Below are positions 35,604 through 43,840 of a stretch of 64,000 nucleotides of DNA, piece by piece. Positions within the stretch are counted from its first letter, which is position 1; each line of letters begins with the position of its first letter. The notes beneath the pieces are model-generated. The model saw nothing but the letters and a program-made list of their open reading frames with translations, ran no database searches and was not told where the DNA came from. The stretch covers positions 496,001 to 560,000 of the forward strand of contig NZ_CP114176.1 of the NCBI RefSeq assembly GCF_027186265.1. Reading direction: 5' to 3'. This DNA is from Lentibacillus daqui. Lineage in GTDB: Bacteria > Bacillota > Bacilli > Bacillales > Amphibacillaceae. The position numbers and the translations under genes are program-made.

Positions 35604-35636
35604 AAAGCTGTTTGCCAGCGAAGCAAACAGCTTTTT
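35604..35636. terminator. Bidirectional terminator of the ABC permease gene
   Basis: Stem AAAAGCTGTTTGC / GCAAACAGCTTTTT with a 6-7 base loop, 11 bases beyond the permease stop codon. Confidence 0.9.
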
Positions 35637-35646
35637 CAATTTTAAT

Positions 35647-36600
35647 TTATTGTCCAGCTACGTCCCGTTTCGTAAAGAACAGCCAAGAGACAATAAGAAA
35701 GATAACATAATACACAATCAATACGATAATCGAAAATTCCAATGTCATTCCATTAATGAGGGGTTCCCGCCCATGTGCGTATTGGCTAAGGTCGGTATTG
35801 GCAAACAAAATATATTTAGCAAAGGCTTTGTCCTGAAAAAACGCAACGATTGACGTACCGGTAAACATGAGAAAGATCGCTAATCCAATCGCCAATGAAC
35901 TTTGCCGGAAGATGGCAGAGATCATAAATGCGAATGTAGCCATCATCACAAGGTTTACCAGTTGATAGCCATACCCCGAAATAATTGCTTTGAGCACAGA
36001 AACTTCGGTGATACCACCCATGCCAAATTCAACAATATGTGTATGGATTCCGTTTACACCAAAGAAAATCGCTCCAACAATCCAGGAAAAGATCAACACA
36101 GCTAACAGTGTAAAGAGTGCAAATAACAAGGTGGAGACGTATTTGGAAACCAAAATTTTTGTCCGGGATATCGGACGAATCAGCAGCAACTTGATTGTTC
36201 CCCATTTAAATTCGTTCGCAATGATTCCGGCAGCAATGATGATGGTAAATAAGGTAACCAACGATAAGAAATCTTTATTTTCAAGGACAAACTGCCATGC
36301 ATCATATTTGGCCGGCTTGAGATCGTGTTCCAGATAGTAATTGTTTTTAGCAATATCCTCATTGTAAAGTCCCTGCAAATCTTTATCTTCCTGCATTTCC
36401 TTGGTCATTTCATCATTACTTTGTTGTAATTCTTCCCGCCAGTCATTTCCCTGATATTCCTCGTTCAGGTCACCAAATGAATGGTTGATAAAAGCCAGAC
36501 CAATAATTATTGCGGCCAGTAAAATGTACATCACCCAAGTTGACTTGCGAATATATATTTTAATCTGCTCATTATAGAGTAATTTGATAAAGTTACCCAA
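35647..36600 (-). CDS. ABC-2 type transporter permease
   Basis: Membrane subunit of 317 residues. One helix near the N-terminus (STWVMYILLAAIIIGLAFI) is followed by a 70-residue extracytoplasmic charged loop and then five helices including FTIIIAAGIIANEFKWGTIK, the usual ABC-2 signature position. Its TTG start at 36600 overlaps the end of the ATPase gene by 8 bases and has GGGGAG at proper distance; a TTG five codons earlier is less well placed. It pairs with the ATPase next to it as an exporter of unknown substrate, similar to bacitracin- or lantibiotic-type efflux pumps. Confidence 0.88.
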   Translation of the reverse strand: MGNFIKLLYNEQIKIYIRKSTWVMYILLAAIIIGLAFINHSFGDLNEEYQGNDWREELQQSNDEMTKEMQEDKDLQGLYNEDIAKNNYYLEHDLKPAKYDAWQFVLENKDFLSLVTLFTIIIAAGIIANEFKWGTIKLLLIRPISRTKILVSKYVSTLLFALFTLLAVLIFSWIVGAIFFGVNGIHTHIVEFGMGGITEVSVLKAIISGYGYQLVNLVMMATFAFMISAIFRQSSLAIGLAIFLMFTGTSIVAFFQDKAFAKYILFANTDLSQYAHGREPLINGMTLEFSIIVLIVYYVIFLIVSWLFFTKRDVAGQ

Positions 36601-37513
36601 TCGTATTCTCCCCAATCAAATCGAAAAATTTATCTTCTAGCGATGTTTTGGCTGCACTAACTTGATAAATAGCAATATCCTGTTTCGCCAGTGTTTGAAT
36701 GATTTTTGGTATATCTTCTTTTTCACTTTGAAATTGCAGGATACCGTCCTTGATAATTGCTTCTATCTGGTGTTCCGCTTGTAATATTTTTTTGGCCTGT
36801 TCCTGTGGCGTTACTTCCATTTGCACTTGAATTGCTGTTTGTGTGTCAGCTGTTTCGTTCACTTGTTGGGTGGCAATTAATTCGCCATTTTTAATAATTC
36901 CAATCCGGTCACACATGAGTTCAATCTCTGACAATAAGTGACTGGAAATGATCACAGCCACATGATCTTTTTCAGCCAAACTTCTGATGTATGTACGAAT
37001 TTCCCGAATACCAGCAGGATCCAGCCCGTTCGTTGGCTCATCCAGTATTAAGACAGACGGTTTATGTAACAAGGCTTGGGCAATTCCTAGGCGCTGGCGC
37101 ATTCCAAGTGAATATTTGCCAACTTTATGTTTGATCACTTTTTCCAACCCAACAAGAGAAATCACTTCCTGGATACGTTCTTTGGTCACGCTAGGAGTCA
37201 TTCGTGCAAAGTGATTCAGGTTTTGGAGCCCGGTCATAAACGGGTACATTTCCGGATTTTCTACAATCGCACCAATTTCTCGGGCTGCTTGTTTATAGTC
37301 GGTTTTAATGCTTTTGCCAAGGATGCGAATATCGCCACTTGTCATATGCATTAAGCCAACCATCATTCGGATCGTGGTTGTTTTTCCGGCACCATTTGGC
37401 CCAATAAATCCAAACACTTCCCCGGGATTAATTGTAAAGGATAACCCTTTGATAATATTTTTGTTGCCGATGTTTTTATTCACATCGATGAGCTGCATTG
37501 CCGGTTCTACCAT
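36593..37513 (-). CDS. ABC transporter ATP-binding protein
   Basis: ATPase subunit of 306 residues of an ABC-2 exporter (CcmA/BcrA-like). Walker A GPNGAGKTTT, Q-loop region ENPEMYPFMTG, signature YSLGMRQRLGIAQAL, Walker B VLILDEPTNGLDPAG, switch His in IISSHLLSE. A C-terminal extension of about 90 residues ends SLEDKFFDLIGENTIG. The start is ATG 37513, 8 bases after GGAGG. It is translationally coupled to the permease. Confidence 0.93.
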   Translation of the reverse strand: MVEPAMQLIDVNKNIGNKNIIKGLSFTINPGEVFGFIGPNGAGKTTTIRMMVGLMHMTSGDIRILGKSIKTDYKQAAREIGAIVENPEMYPFMTGLQNLNHFARMTPSVTKERIQEVISLVGLEKVIKHKVGKYSLGMRQRLGIAQALLHKPSVLILDEPTNGLDPAGIREIRTYIRSLAEKDHVAVIISSHLLSEIELMCDRIGIIKNGELIATQQVNETADTQTAIQVQMEVTPQEQAKKILQAEHQIEAIIKDGILQFQSEKEDIPKIIQTLAKQDIAIYQVSAAKTSLEDKFFDLIGENTIG

Positions 37514-37670
37514 AACTGCTACCTCCATTTTCTTTGCTTTGTATTACGATGATATTTGGCAAAAGGTTTCAATCATTTAATAGTAGCTTAAATAAAGAAA
37601 AAACACATGGCCATTCATGTGTTTCCATAATTGATATGCATTTGAAAGTGAATAGGGGTGAATCATATGT

Positions 37671-37829
37671 TTATTGTTTTAAATGTGGGTTTTCGTGTTT
37701 TGCCACATTGACTCGGGGTCTCCGAAAGCCGCCAGCAATATCTGCCTGTTTAAATTCCTTGGAATAATGAACTTCCTGTGCATCAGAAAGCTGTTTGTTT
37801 TTGGTTGGCTGATATTGTATATTTTTCAT
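37671..37829 (-). CDS. YfhE-like small hypothetical protein
   Basis: A 52-residue basic protein (MKNIQYQPTKNKQLSDAQEV, then HYSKEFKQADIAGGFRRPR) that resembles the YfhE family of Bacillus (common core QEV.YS.EFK.AD.A.G). GAAAGGGTAGTTATTT precedes the ATG. Function unknown; the family is common in spore formers. It is alone between the ABC operon and small membrane protein genes. Confidence 0.6.
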   Translation of the reverse strand: MKNIQYQPTKNKQLSDAQEVHYSKEFKQADIAGGFRRPRVNVAKHENPHLKQ

Positions 37830-38010
37830 AAATAACTACCCTTTCTATGAAATGTTCTTTCTATCATGTGTCTTCCCGGTTTGGATGAATTAAAACATCT
37901 AAGTTAAGTAAGCAATGTTGGTTGTTGTTGTGCATAAGGCAGTAAACAGTAGTAGTATAGAGTTAAGTAAATGAAGTAATGGCTGCGGAATTTTATCTGG
38001 AAGGGGGCAA

Positions 38011-38280
38011 ATGATGATGTGGGCAGATATCTTGTCCGTGATAACCGTTATAGTGCTAATTGTTTCCCTGTTTTTTGCTGTGCGTAAACGTAATAGGGCT
38101 GGAATTACTGGAGTAAAAAGTGCTTTATCGGCAATTTTCCTTTACCTTTTGGCGGTAACCAATCTGCTGGCTTATTGGTTTAACTTTGTCGGGATTGTGA
38201 GCTGGGGGATATCAATTGTTTTGTTAATATTGGCTGCTTACTTTACCAAGTATATTCCAAAGTCAAAGGTAAACGGTTAA
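38011..38280 (+). CDS. Small membrane protein of unknown function (89 aa)
   Basis: Three hydrophobic segments (residues 5-22, 35-55, 60-80) with basic linkers (FFAVRKRNRAGITGVKSA) and a basic tail. AAGGGGGC precedes a run of three ATG codons; any of them may initiate. The next small membrane gene follows 27 bases later, so the two probably form an operon. No family recognised. Confidence 0.6.
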   Translation: MMMWADILSVITVIVLIVSLFFAVRKRNRAGITGVKSALSAIFLYLLAVTNLLAYWFNFVGIVSWGISIVLLILAAYFTKYIPKSKVNG

Positions 38281-38307
38281 ATACAAATACAGCGGGGAGG
38301 TGATTCA

Positions 38308-38463
38308 ATGAATGAATTCGTTGTTGGCTGGGGAACGTTGTCATTAATCAATGCGGGATTGGCTCAAGGAAAGAATAGAAGTGGATTGAATTGGTTTCTC
38401 TTGTCCCTATTTCTTGGGCCAATTGCGACACTTATATTGGTAATAGTTGAAAAGCGGGCATGA
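38308..38463 (+). CDS. Small membrane protein (51 aa)
   Basis: A short frame with an excellent ribosome site (GGGGAGGTGATTCA) encoding MNEFVVGWGTLSLINAGLAQ, then a basic GKNRSG turn and a second hydrophobic helix FLLSLFLGPIATLILVIVEK. Two helices form a hairpin. It follows another small membrane gene by 27 bases. Unknown function, but the translation signals and composition make it a credible gene. Confidence 0.6.
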   Translation: MNEFVVGWGTLSLINAGLAQGKNRSGLNWFLLSLFLGPIATLILVIVEKRA

Positions 38464-38692
38464 TTTTGGTGCGGATAAAAGCAAGGAAGTAATGCGTGAA
38501 TAAGGATAGAGCGGTTTAATTTGGTTTGGATATCATATATATTATTTGCGTGAATTGTGGTTGCAAAATGGTAAACGATGCAAAAAAGCTTAAAAACCTT
38601 TTGGGAACACTTGTTTTGCAACGGGTTTCTGATATACTATTAATAGACAATACACCTTGGCTCAGACCTCAAAAAGTGAAAGGTGTGATGAT

Positions 38693-39871
38693 ATGCCACA
38701 AACAAACTATTTTCACGTGAAAACAATTGATTCAACTGCATTTATCAACGTTCAGGAAAACCCCATTGATTACAACAAACCAACGAGAGATAATAAGCAA
38801 ACAAAGCTGCTCAAGCGAATTCCTTTAGAGCGGTTGATGGATTTAAAAATTGATTTTGCTTTCAAACAACTATTCGGGAATGAAAAAAATAAACAAATTA
38901 CAATTGTGTTTCTCAATGCTATCTTGCAAAAAACTGGCAGAGGCATAATCAAGGATGTCGTCTTCGCCAATGTAGAGCAAAACAGGGAATATGATGAGGA
39001 TAAAGAATCGAGATTGGATTTGCTCGTTGTTACAGATGCCGGTGAAACAATTAATGTGGAAGTTCAGTTTTCAGACAAACATGATATGGCTAAACGGTCT
39101 ATATTTTACTGGTCAAGATTGTATAAAAATCTTTTGGGAAAAAGCATGGACTATAAACAACTGCGACCGGTAATTTCCATCAATATCTTGAACTACGATT
39201 ATTTCAGCCAAACAGAACGCTTCCATACAAGCTATCACTTATCAGAAGATGTGGATCGATATTGGCTTTCGGATGTGGTGGAATTTCATTTCATCGAGAT
39301 GACCAAACTAATAAAATATTGGAAACAAGGAAAACTGAATCCATGGGAAGATGTACTTGCCAGATGGCTACTGATGCTGGGAATGGTGGATCACAGACAT
39401 GGGGAAGTATATGACGATATTTATAAAGAATTGGAGGAAATAGCCATGAACGATGAGTCATTACGTGATGCTTTTGAAAATTGGGAAGAACTGAGCATGA
39501 CAAGAGAACAAGTTTTACAGTATGAATCGCGATTGAAAGTTCTTCTAGATAAAGAAGCTGAACGCCGTCAAGAGGAAGAGCGGAAACAAGAGATAAAGCG
39601 GATGGAAAAAGACCTTTACGAAAAGGAAAAACACGTGGGTGAAAAAGAAAAACACGTGGATGAAAAGGAAAAATACGTGGACGAAAAAGAAAAATATTTG
39701 GAAGAAAAAGAAAAACATTTGGCGCAAACAATTGATGAAGCGGAATATAATGCTAAAAAAGCTGTTGCCATAAGACTTTTAAAACAGAATATCGCAATAG
39801 ATGTGGTTGTTAAATCCACAGGTTTGGATGAAGAGGCAGTTGCTCAAATCCTTCAGGAAATGGATACCTAA
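38693..39871 (+). CDS. Rpn-family recombination-promoting nuclease / PD-(D/E)XK transposase-like protein
   Basis: Protein of 392 residues. The N-terminal 270 residues form a PD-(D/E)XK nuclease domain of the Rpn/transposase_31 type: LERLMDLKIDFAFKQLFGNE, then the catalytic stretch ESRLDLLVVTDAGETINVEV with D..EVQ spacing, and SIFYWSRLYKNLL. A Lys/Glu coiled coil with five near-identical heptads (EKEKHVG, EKEKHVD, EKEKYVD, EKEKYLE, EKEKHL) follows, then a short helical end. The start is ATG 38693 after AAAGGTGTGATGAT. Rpn proteins stimulate RecA-independent recombination in E. coli and some act in phage defence; the role here is unproven. Confidence 0.88.
   Translation: MPQTNYFHVKTIDSTAFINVQENPIDYNKPTRDNKQTKLLKRIPLERLMDLKIDFAFKQLFGNEKNKQITIVFLNAILQKTGRGIIKDVVFANVEQNREYDEDKESRLDLLVVTDAGETINVEVQFSDKHDMAKRSIFYWSRLYKNLLGKSMDYKQLRPVISINILNYDYFSQTERFHTSYHLSEDVDRYWLSDVVEFHFIEMTKLIKYWKQGKLNPWEDVLARWLLMLGMVDHRHGEVYDDIYKELEEIAMNDESLRDAFENWEELSMTREQVLQYESRLKVLLDKEAERRQEEERKQEIKRMEKDLYEKEKHVGEKEKHVDEKEKYVDEKEKYLEEKEKHLAQTIDEAEYNAKKAVAIRLLKQNIAIDVVVKSTGLDEEAVAQILQEMDT
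39620..39724 (+). repeat. In-frame 21-bp tandem repeat within the Rpn-type gene
   Basis: Five 21-base units starting at 39620, 39641, 39662, 39683 and 39704 (type GAAAAAGAAAAACACGTGGA) code for the heptads of the coiled coil. Since each unit is a whole number of codons, slippage would change coiled-coil length without breaking the frame. Confidence 0.85.
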
Positions 39872-39949
39872 AATACCTCTAAAGGTTATGTTCCAGCAAA
39901 GTGCATGTGTCTGTGTATCATTATACTGATACAAAAGGGAGGTCGTTGT

Positions 39950-40102
39950 ATGCCTATCTGTCAAAACTGTAGTAAGGAATGGACTTGGAAGCAAACAATT
40001 AAAACATTGTTTAAATTGAAATGCCTGCATTGTGGTGAAAAGCAATATGAATCTGCCGCAAGAAATTCGGTAGGAAGAGCAACAAAGATTAATTGTAAAT
40101 GA
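39950..40102 (+). CDS. Small zinc-ribbon-like protein (50 aa)
   Basis: CxxC at residues 4-7 (CQNC) and at 25-28 (CLHC), separated by 17 residues, with WTWKQTIKTLFKLKC between them. This matches the first part of the TIGR04104-type cxxc family, which usually continues with membrane helices; here the protein ends after about 50 residues with a polar tail, so it may be shortened. GGGAGGTCGTTGT precedes ATG. Function unknown. Confidence 0.6.
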   Translation: MPICQNCSKEWTWKQTIKTLFKLKCLHCGEKQYESAARNSVGRATKINCK

Positions 40103-40201
40103 GTTCCTTGGGGAATATGAGAACCTGTCAGAGTAGAGAAGGACTTTTATATAACTAATCTTGATTAAAATGAAACATTGCCGCAAACGGGTGAGTTAAA
40201 G

Positions 40202-40747
40202 ATGAATCATTATGTTCAGAAAATATTTAAAGGAGTGAAAACTGATAATTTACTACTTAGAATGCCAAAGCAAGAGGATCTATCTTACATACTGTCGATA
40301 GAAGGAGATCCAGCTACAAATCAATATCGTCCAGCAGGGCCAATGAAGGATCTTGATGAGGCCCAAGAATCATTGAATCGTTGGAGAAATAATTGGTTGA
40401 ATTATGGATATGGCTATTGGGTAGTTGTTCTCCCGACTACGTCAGATGTAATTGGAGGGATCGGTAAAGATCGCTGGAAAGGGATGGACGTGTTGAACCT
40501 TTATTATAGGTTTTCACCAAAGGCATGGGGACACGGCTATGCGACGGAATTAGCCAGGGTTGCTGTTAAAATGGCTAAAGATTATATACCTAATTTGTCT
40601 GTTATAGCCCGAATTCGTCCTTCTAATAAACCATCAATACGAGTGGCAGAAAGAATCGGCCTTCAACACTATCATAAACTTGATTCTAATGAACATATGG
40701 CTTTTATTTCTGACAAAAGCAAGGTAAGTGCGAAGACGTCAATTTAA
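40202..40747 (+). CDS. GNAT acetyltransferase (RimJ/RimL-like)
   Basis: Acetyltransferase of 181 residues of the Acetyltransf_3 group. LLLRMPKQEDLSYILSIEGD and the acetyl-CoA loop PKAWGHGYATELARVAVKMA are typical, with ARIRPSNKPSIRVAERIG at the end of the fold. Such enzymes often N-acetylate ribosomal proteins or small molecules; the substrate is unknown. I start at ATG 40202 behind GGGTGAG; an in-frame ATG at 40178 has no site. Confidence 0.85.
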   Translation: MNHYVQKIFKGVKTDNLLLRMPKQEDLSYILSIEGDPATNQYRPAGPMKDLDEAQESLNRWRNNWLNYGYGYWVVVLPTTSDVIGGIGKDRWKGMDVLNLYYRFSPKAWGHGYATELARVAVKMAKDYIPNLSVIARIRPSNKPSIRVAERIGLQHYHKLDSNEHMAFISDKSKVSAKTSI

Positions 40748-40948
40748 CGATGCTAATATGGAATAGGCATAAGCGCCAATGCTGAACAAAAGGGCCGGAT
40801 AGTAGAACAAAAGAATTGTAAACATTTGGTGGTTATATTTTATATATCTAATACGCAAAGGTAGAATAAATATAATGAATGGAAGCCATTAGTAATCTCA
40901 ATAGCAGCTGTTTCTGGTGAAGGAAAAACTAATGGGAGAGGGTTGACT

Positions 40949-41485
40949 ATGGAGCCAGAATATATAAGGGATTATGCGATGTATTCGGCGATTTTCGGTA
41001 TGTTTAGTTTTGTTTGGTTCGGGTGGGCTCAGGAGAATCCTAGAAAAAGGTGGCACAAGTATATTGGGATTGCGTCCGGGTTTGCGTTGTTAGTATGCTT
41101 GATTGGCGTGTACTTAAGCGTGACGCACGGGGATTCGGCAACTACTTTGTCAGAAAAGGACACGTTTACTAACTACTTAATTGTTTTCTACACTGAATTT
41201 TTTTTAGCGGGACTCGGAGCTTTCTTGTTGATCCGAAGTAAAAAAAAGGATTATGTTGCTCCGTGGATTGCTTTTATCGTAGGTGTTCATTTTTTCTGGC
41301 TAGTAAACATCTTTAAAGACCTTAGTTTGTATATGTTAGCGGTTCTTATGATAGCAATTGCTGTAATATCACCATGGCTATCCAAAAAATTGGGAGTTGC
41401 CAACAGTGCAATCACCGGCATAGGTTCTGGCACAGCTTTATTTTGTTTTGCCATATTGGGATTGATCCGCTACCTATTGGCTTAA
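40949..41485 (+). CDS. Polytopic membrane protein of unknown function
   Basis: Protein of 178 residues with six hydrophobic segments (YAMYSAIFGMFSFVWFGWAQ first). A block WAQENPRKRWHKYIG and the paired helices are reminiscent of conserved Bacilli membrane proteins without a known role. GAGAGGG lies upstream of ATG 40949. It is flanked by GNAT genes on both sides in the same direction, but the gaps are too long to be sure of an operon. Confidence 0.7.
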   Translation: MEPEYIRDYAMYSAIFGMFSFVWFGWAQENPRKRWHKYIGIASGFALLVCLIGVYLSVTHGDSATTLSEKDTFTNYLIVFYTEFFLAGLGAFLLIRSKKKDYVAPWIAFIVGVHFFWLVNIFKDLSLYMLAVLMIAIAVISPWLSKKLGVANSAITGIGSGTALFCFAILGLIRYLLA

Positions 41486-41600
41486 AAAATTATTGCTAAA
41501 AAAACATCAATTAATCGCTCGGCAAACAGATGTCGTTTTCATGGGTTTGTAGATCTTCAAACATTGAGCGCGATTGCAGGGAAATGAGGTGACTGATTCA

Positions 41601-42119
41601 ATGAAGATAAGAAAGGCTGTTTTGGCTGATGCAAAAGGAATAGCAAAAGTACACGTTGACAGTTGGAAAACGACATATGCAAATATTATCCCAGAGAGGT
41701 ATTTGAATAATGTGACCTATGAGAAGAGAGAACAGTTATGGATAAACAACATTCCAAACGGTGGCGTTTACGTGGCAGAAACCAAAGAGAAAGATATTGT
41801 AGGGTTTTCATCTGGTGGTGAGAAGAGGACAGATAAATATCCGGGTTACACAGGTGAATTATATGCCATATATATTTTGAAAGAGCATCAAAGAGACGGA
41901 GTGGGGAAATTACTTGTAAGACCAATAATTGAGGAACTAAAACAAAAAAACATGTCTACGATGATAGTAAAAGTGCTTGAAGATAACAGTTCCCTTCTTT
42001 TTTATGAAGCACTTGGAGGTAAAAAAATAGATACCGTTGAAGAACAGTTTTCCGGAAAAACGCTTAATAAACGTGTATACGGATGGGACGATATAGCCAT
42101 TCTTGAAGGGCTTGTATAG
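41601..42119 (+). CDS. GNAT acetyltransferase
   Basis: Acetyltransferase of 172 residues: MKIRKAVLADAKGIAKVHVD, then SWKTTYANIIPERYLNNVTY, a motif common in the YhbS/RimI-like group, and the acetyl-CoA loop LKEHQRDGVGKLLVRPIIEE. The ATG at 41601 follows GAGGTGACTGATTCA. Substrate unknown. Confidence 0.87.
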   Translation: MKIRKAVLADAKGIAKVHVDSWKTTYANIIPERYLNNVTYEKREQLWINNIPNGGVYVAETKEKDIVGFSSGGEKRTDKYPGYTGELYAIYILKEHQRDGVGKLLVRPIIEELKQKNMSTMIVKVLEDNSSLLFYEALGGKKIDTVEEQFSGKTLNKRVYGWDDIAILEGLV

Positions 42120-42354
42120 ATGCTTTGAAATTAACGGATTTTTTAATACTATCCTGAATTTAAGTCTTCCTGAAATGGGCGCAGTAATTAACGACTGGCT
42201 GCCATAATTGGACCGTATTGTTAAACAACACTTAAATATCTAAAGTTTAGAAGAGATTATGAAATTTTGTACTTAAAGTAACTGGCAGATTAATTTAACA
42301 AGGATTAATGTCTAGAAAGTCTAGAAAAACTAGTGGCGGGGCTTTCAAACCTAC

Positions 42355-42510
42355 TTTTCTCCGTTTAAATATGATTGGAGTATCCCGACAAACTATAAGT
42401 TTCATTGCAACAGGACATTTTAATCCTTCAGCAAAATTGGCGTTAATATTATGTATTGCCCTAGATAAAAAATTTGAGACCTGTTTTATTTTTAATTGGG
42501 GTTACCGCAA
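42355..42510 (+). pseudogene. Remnant of an XRE-type helix-turn-helix regulator
   Basis: The frame reads MIGVSRQTISFIATGHFNPS and AKLALILCIALDKKFETCF, the second half of a small Cro/CI-type regulator (intact members read GVSRQTIS.IE.GKYNPSL.LA). The N-terminal helices are missing and the glutamate after the recognition helix is lost, so this is a decayed fragment. The remainder of 42120-42820 shows no gene. Confidence 0.6.
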
Positions 42511-42820
42511 TCGGGAGCTTATCAACAACAAAGGTATTCCCTATTTTGCAGAAAGAACCGATTTAATGGAATCGTTCTGTTACCTATCAACTTGCTTTTT
42601 TCCAGCATAGAGAACAGAAACGGAATAAGAAATACGACACGGGAGCTGTCTGAAACCACTGAAAAGGTGCGACTATTTAACTGTTAATTTTGCTTAACTC
42701 AAGGTTGGCCTTGTGCATGTGAGTATTGATCACGCTGGGTCTGAAACTGGTTGAGTGAGCTTGAAAGTTTATTATCTTGTGCACAAATTTGATCATGTGA
42801 CCGATAATTCCATCACTTTT

Positions 42821-43840
42821 TTAGAGGCAGAGAACCTTTTCATTAAAGACGTTTTCCAAGGCGATGGTCTCCGCCTTGTCGCCAACAGGTGTCGCGGTGG
42901 CATGGGCGTTGATATAATCGATATCGCCTGGCTTTAGTCCAGAGGTTTCCAATGCCCGTTTGATTGCAATCGCTGCCCCTTCTCCATAAGGATGTGGTGC
43001 AGTTTCATGGTAGGCGTCATTGGAGGCGCCATAACCGGCAAGCTCGGCATAGATTTTTGCCCCACGTTTGGCTGCGTGTTCTTCAGTTTCTAAAATAAGA
43101 AAAGCTGCTCCTTCACCTACAACCATTCCTTTTCGGTTGGCATCAAATGGTCGGCTCCATTCCCGCATATCATCTGGTCCATCGGTTGCGATTGCGCCCG
43201 CTGAACGCAAACCGGCAAGGACAACCGGAGAAAATAGATATTCCGCTCCACCAGCTAAAACCAGATCCACTTCACCGCGTTTGAGCCAATACATCGATTC
43301 ACCGATCGCATTGGCCGATGCCGCACAAGCAGTTGTGTAGGTCATGACCGGTCCGCGAATATGATATTCCATGGCAAGTGCTGCCGCTGCTGCGTTTGGA
43401 ATGGATTTCGACAACAGCCTGGGCCCCATCCGCTTGTCAGGGTACATAGCCAGTGAACTCGCACTCTCGGTAAGTGACTCCACACCACCATATGCGGTTC
43501 CCACCGATATTCCCATTCGCTGTTGCGGAAGATCCACTGACCAAGATGCTTCTGTTTCTGATGATAATCCGGCATCTTTAACCGCCTCAGCTGCTGCAAT
43601 AAGGCCAAGCTGGGTAAACCTGTCCGTATTTTTGATTTGTTTTTTGGAAAGGTAGTCGTGCATATTGATTTCCGGTAGTTGTGCAGATACTGGAATCCAT
43701 TTCTGCCAGTCGGCTTGTTTCGTTTCCTTAACGGCAGATTTCCCTTTCATTATTGAATCCCAAAAAAAGGGAACGCCAACACCAAACGGGGTGATGGCGC
43801 CGATTCCAGTAACAACAACTTTTGGTGTCGTTACTGCCAT
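42821..43840 (-). pseudogene. C-terminally truncated beta-ketoacyl-ACP synthase (FabF-like)
   Basis: 339 residues of an expected 410 or so. The thiolase-fold first half is complete, with the nucleophile in TYTTACAASANAIGES and the first catalytic His in DYINAHATATPVGD. The frame then runs into VFNEKVLCL and stops. The second catalytic region of the family (Lys and GH of the KS..GH motif) is absent. Condensing activity should therefore be lost, though a partner or decarboxylase role cannot be excluded. It overlaps the acyl-CoA ligase gene by 10 bases, with its own AAAGGAGG. Sequence after the break matches no part of the family. Confidence 0.75.

Noticed and set aside
39291..39731. Long minus-strand frame rich in Phe opposite the Rpn-type gene
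   Set aside because: It is the complement of the Lys/Glu heptad repeat, has no ribosome site, and the plus-strand gene has clear domains.
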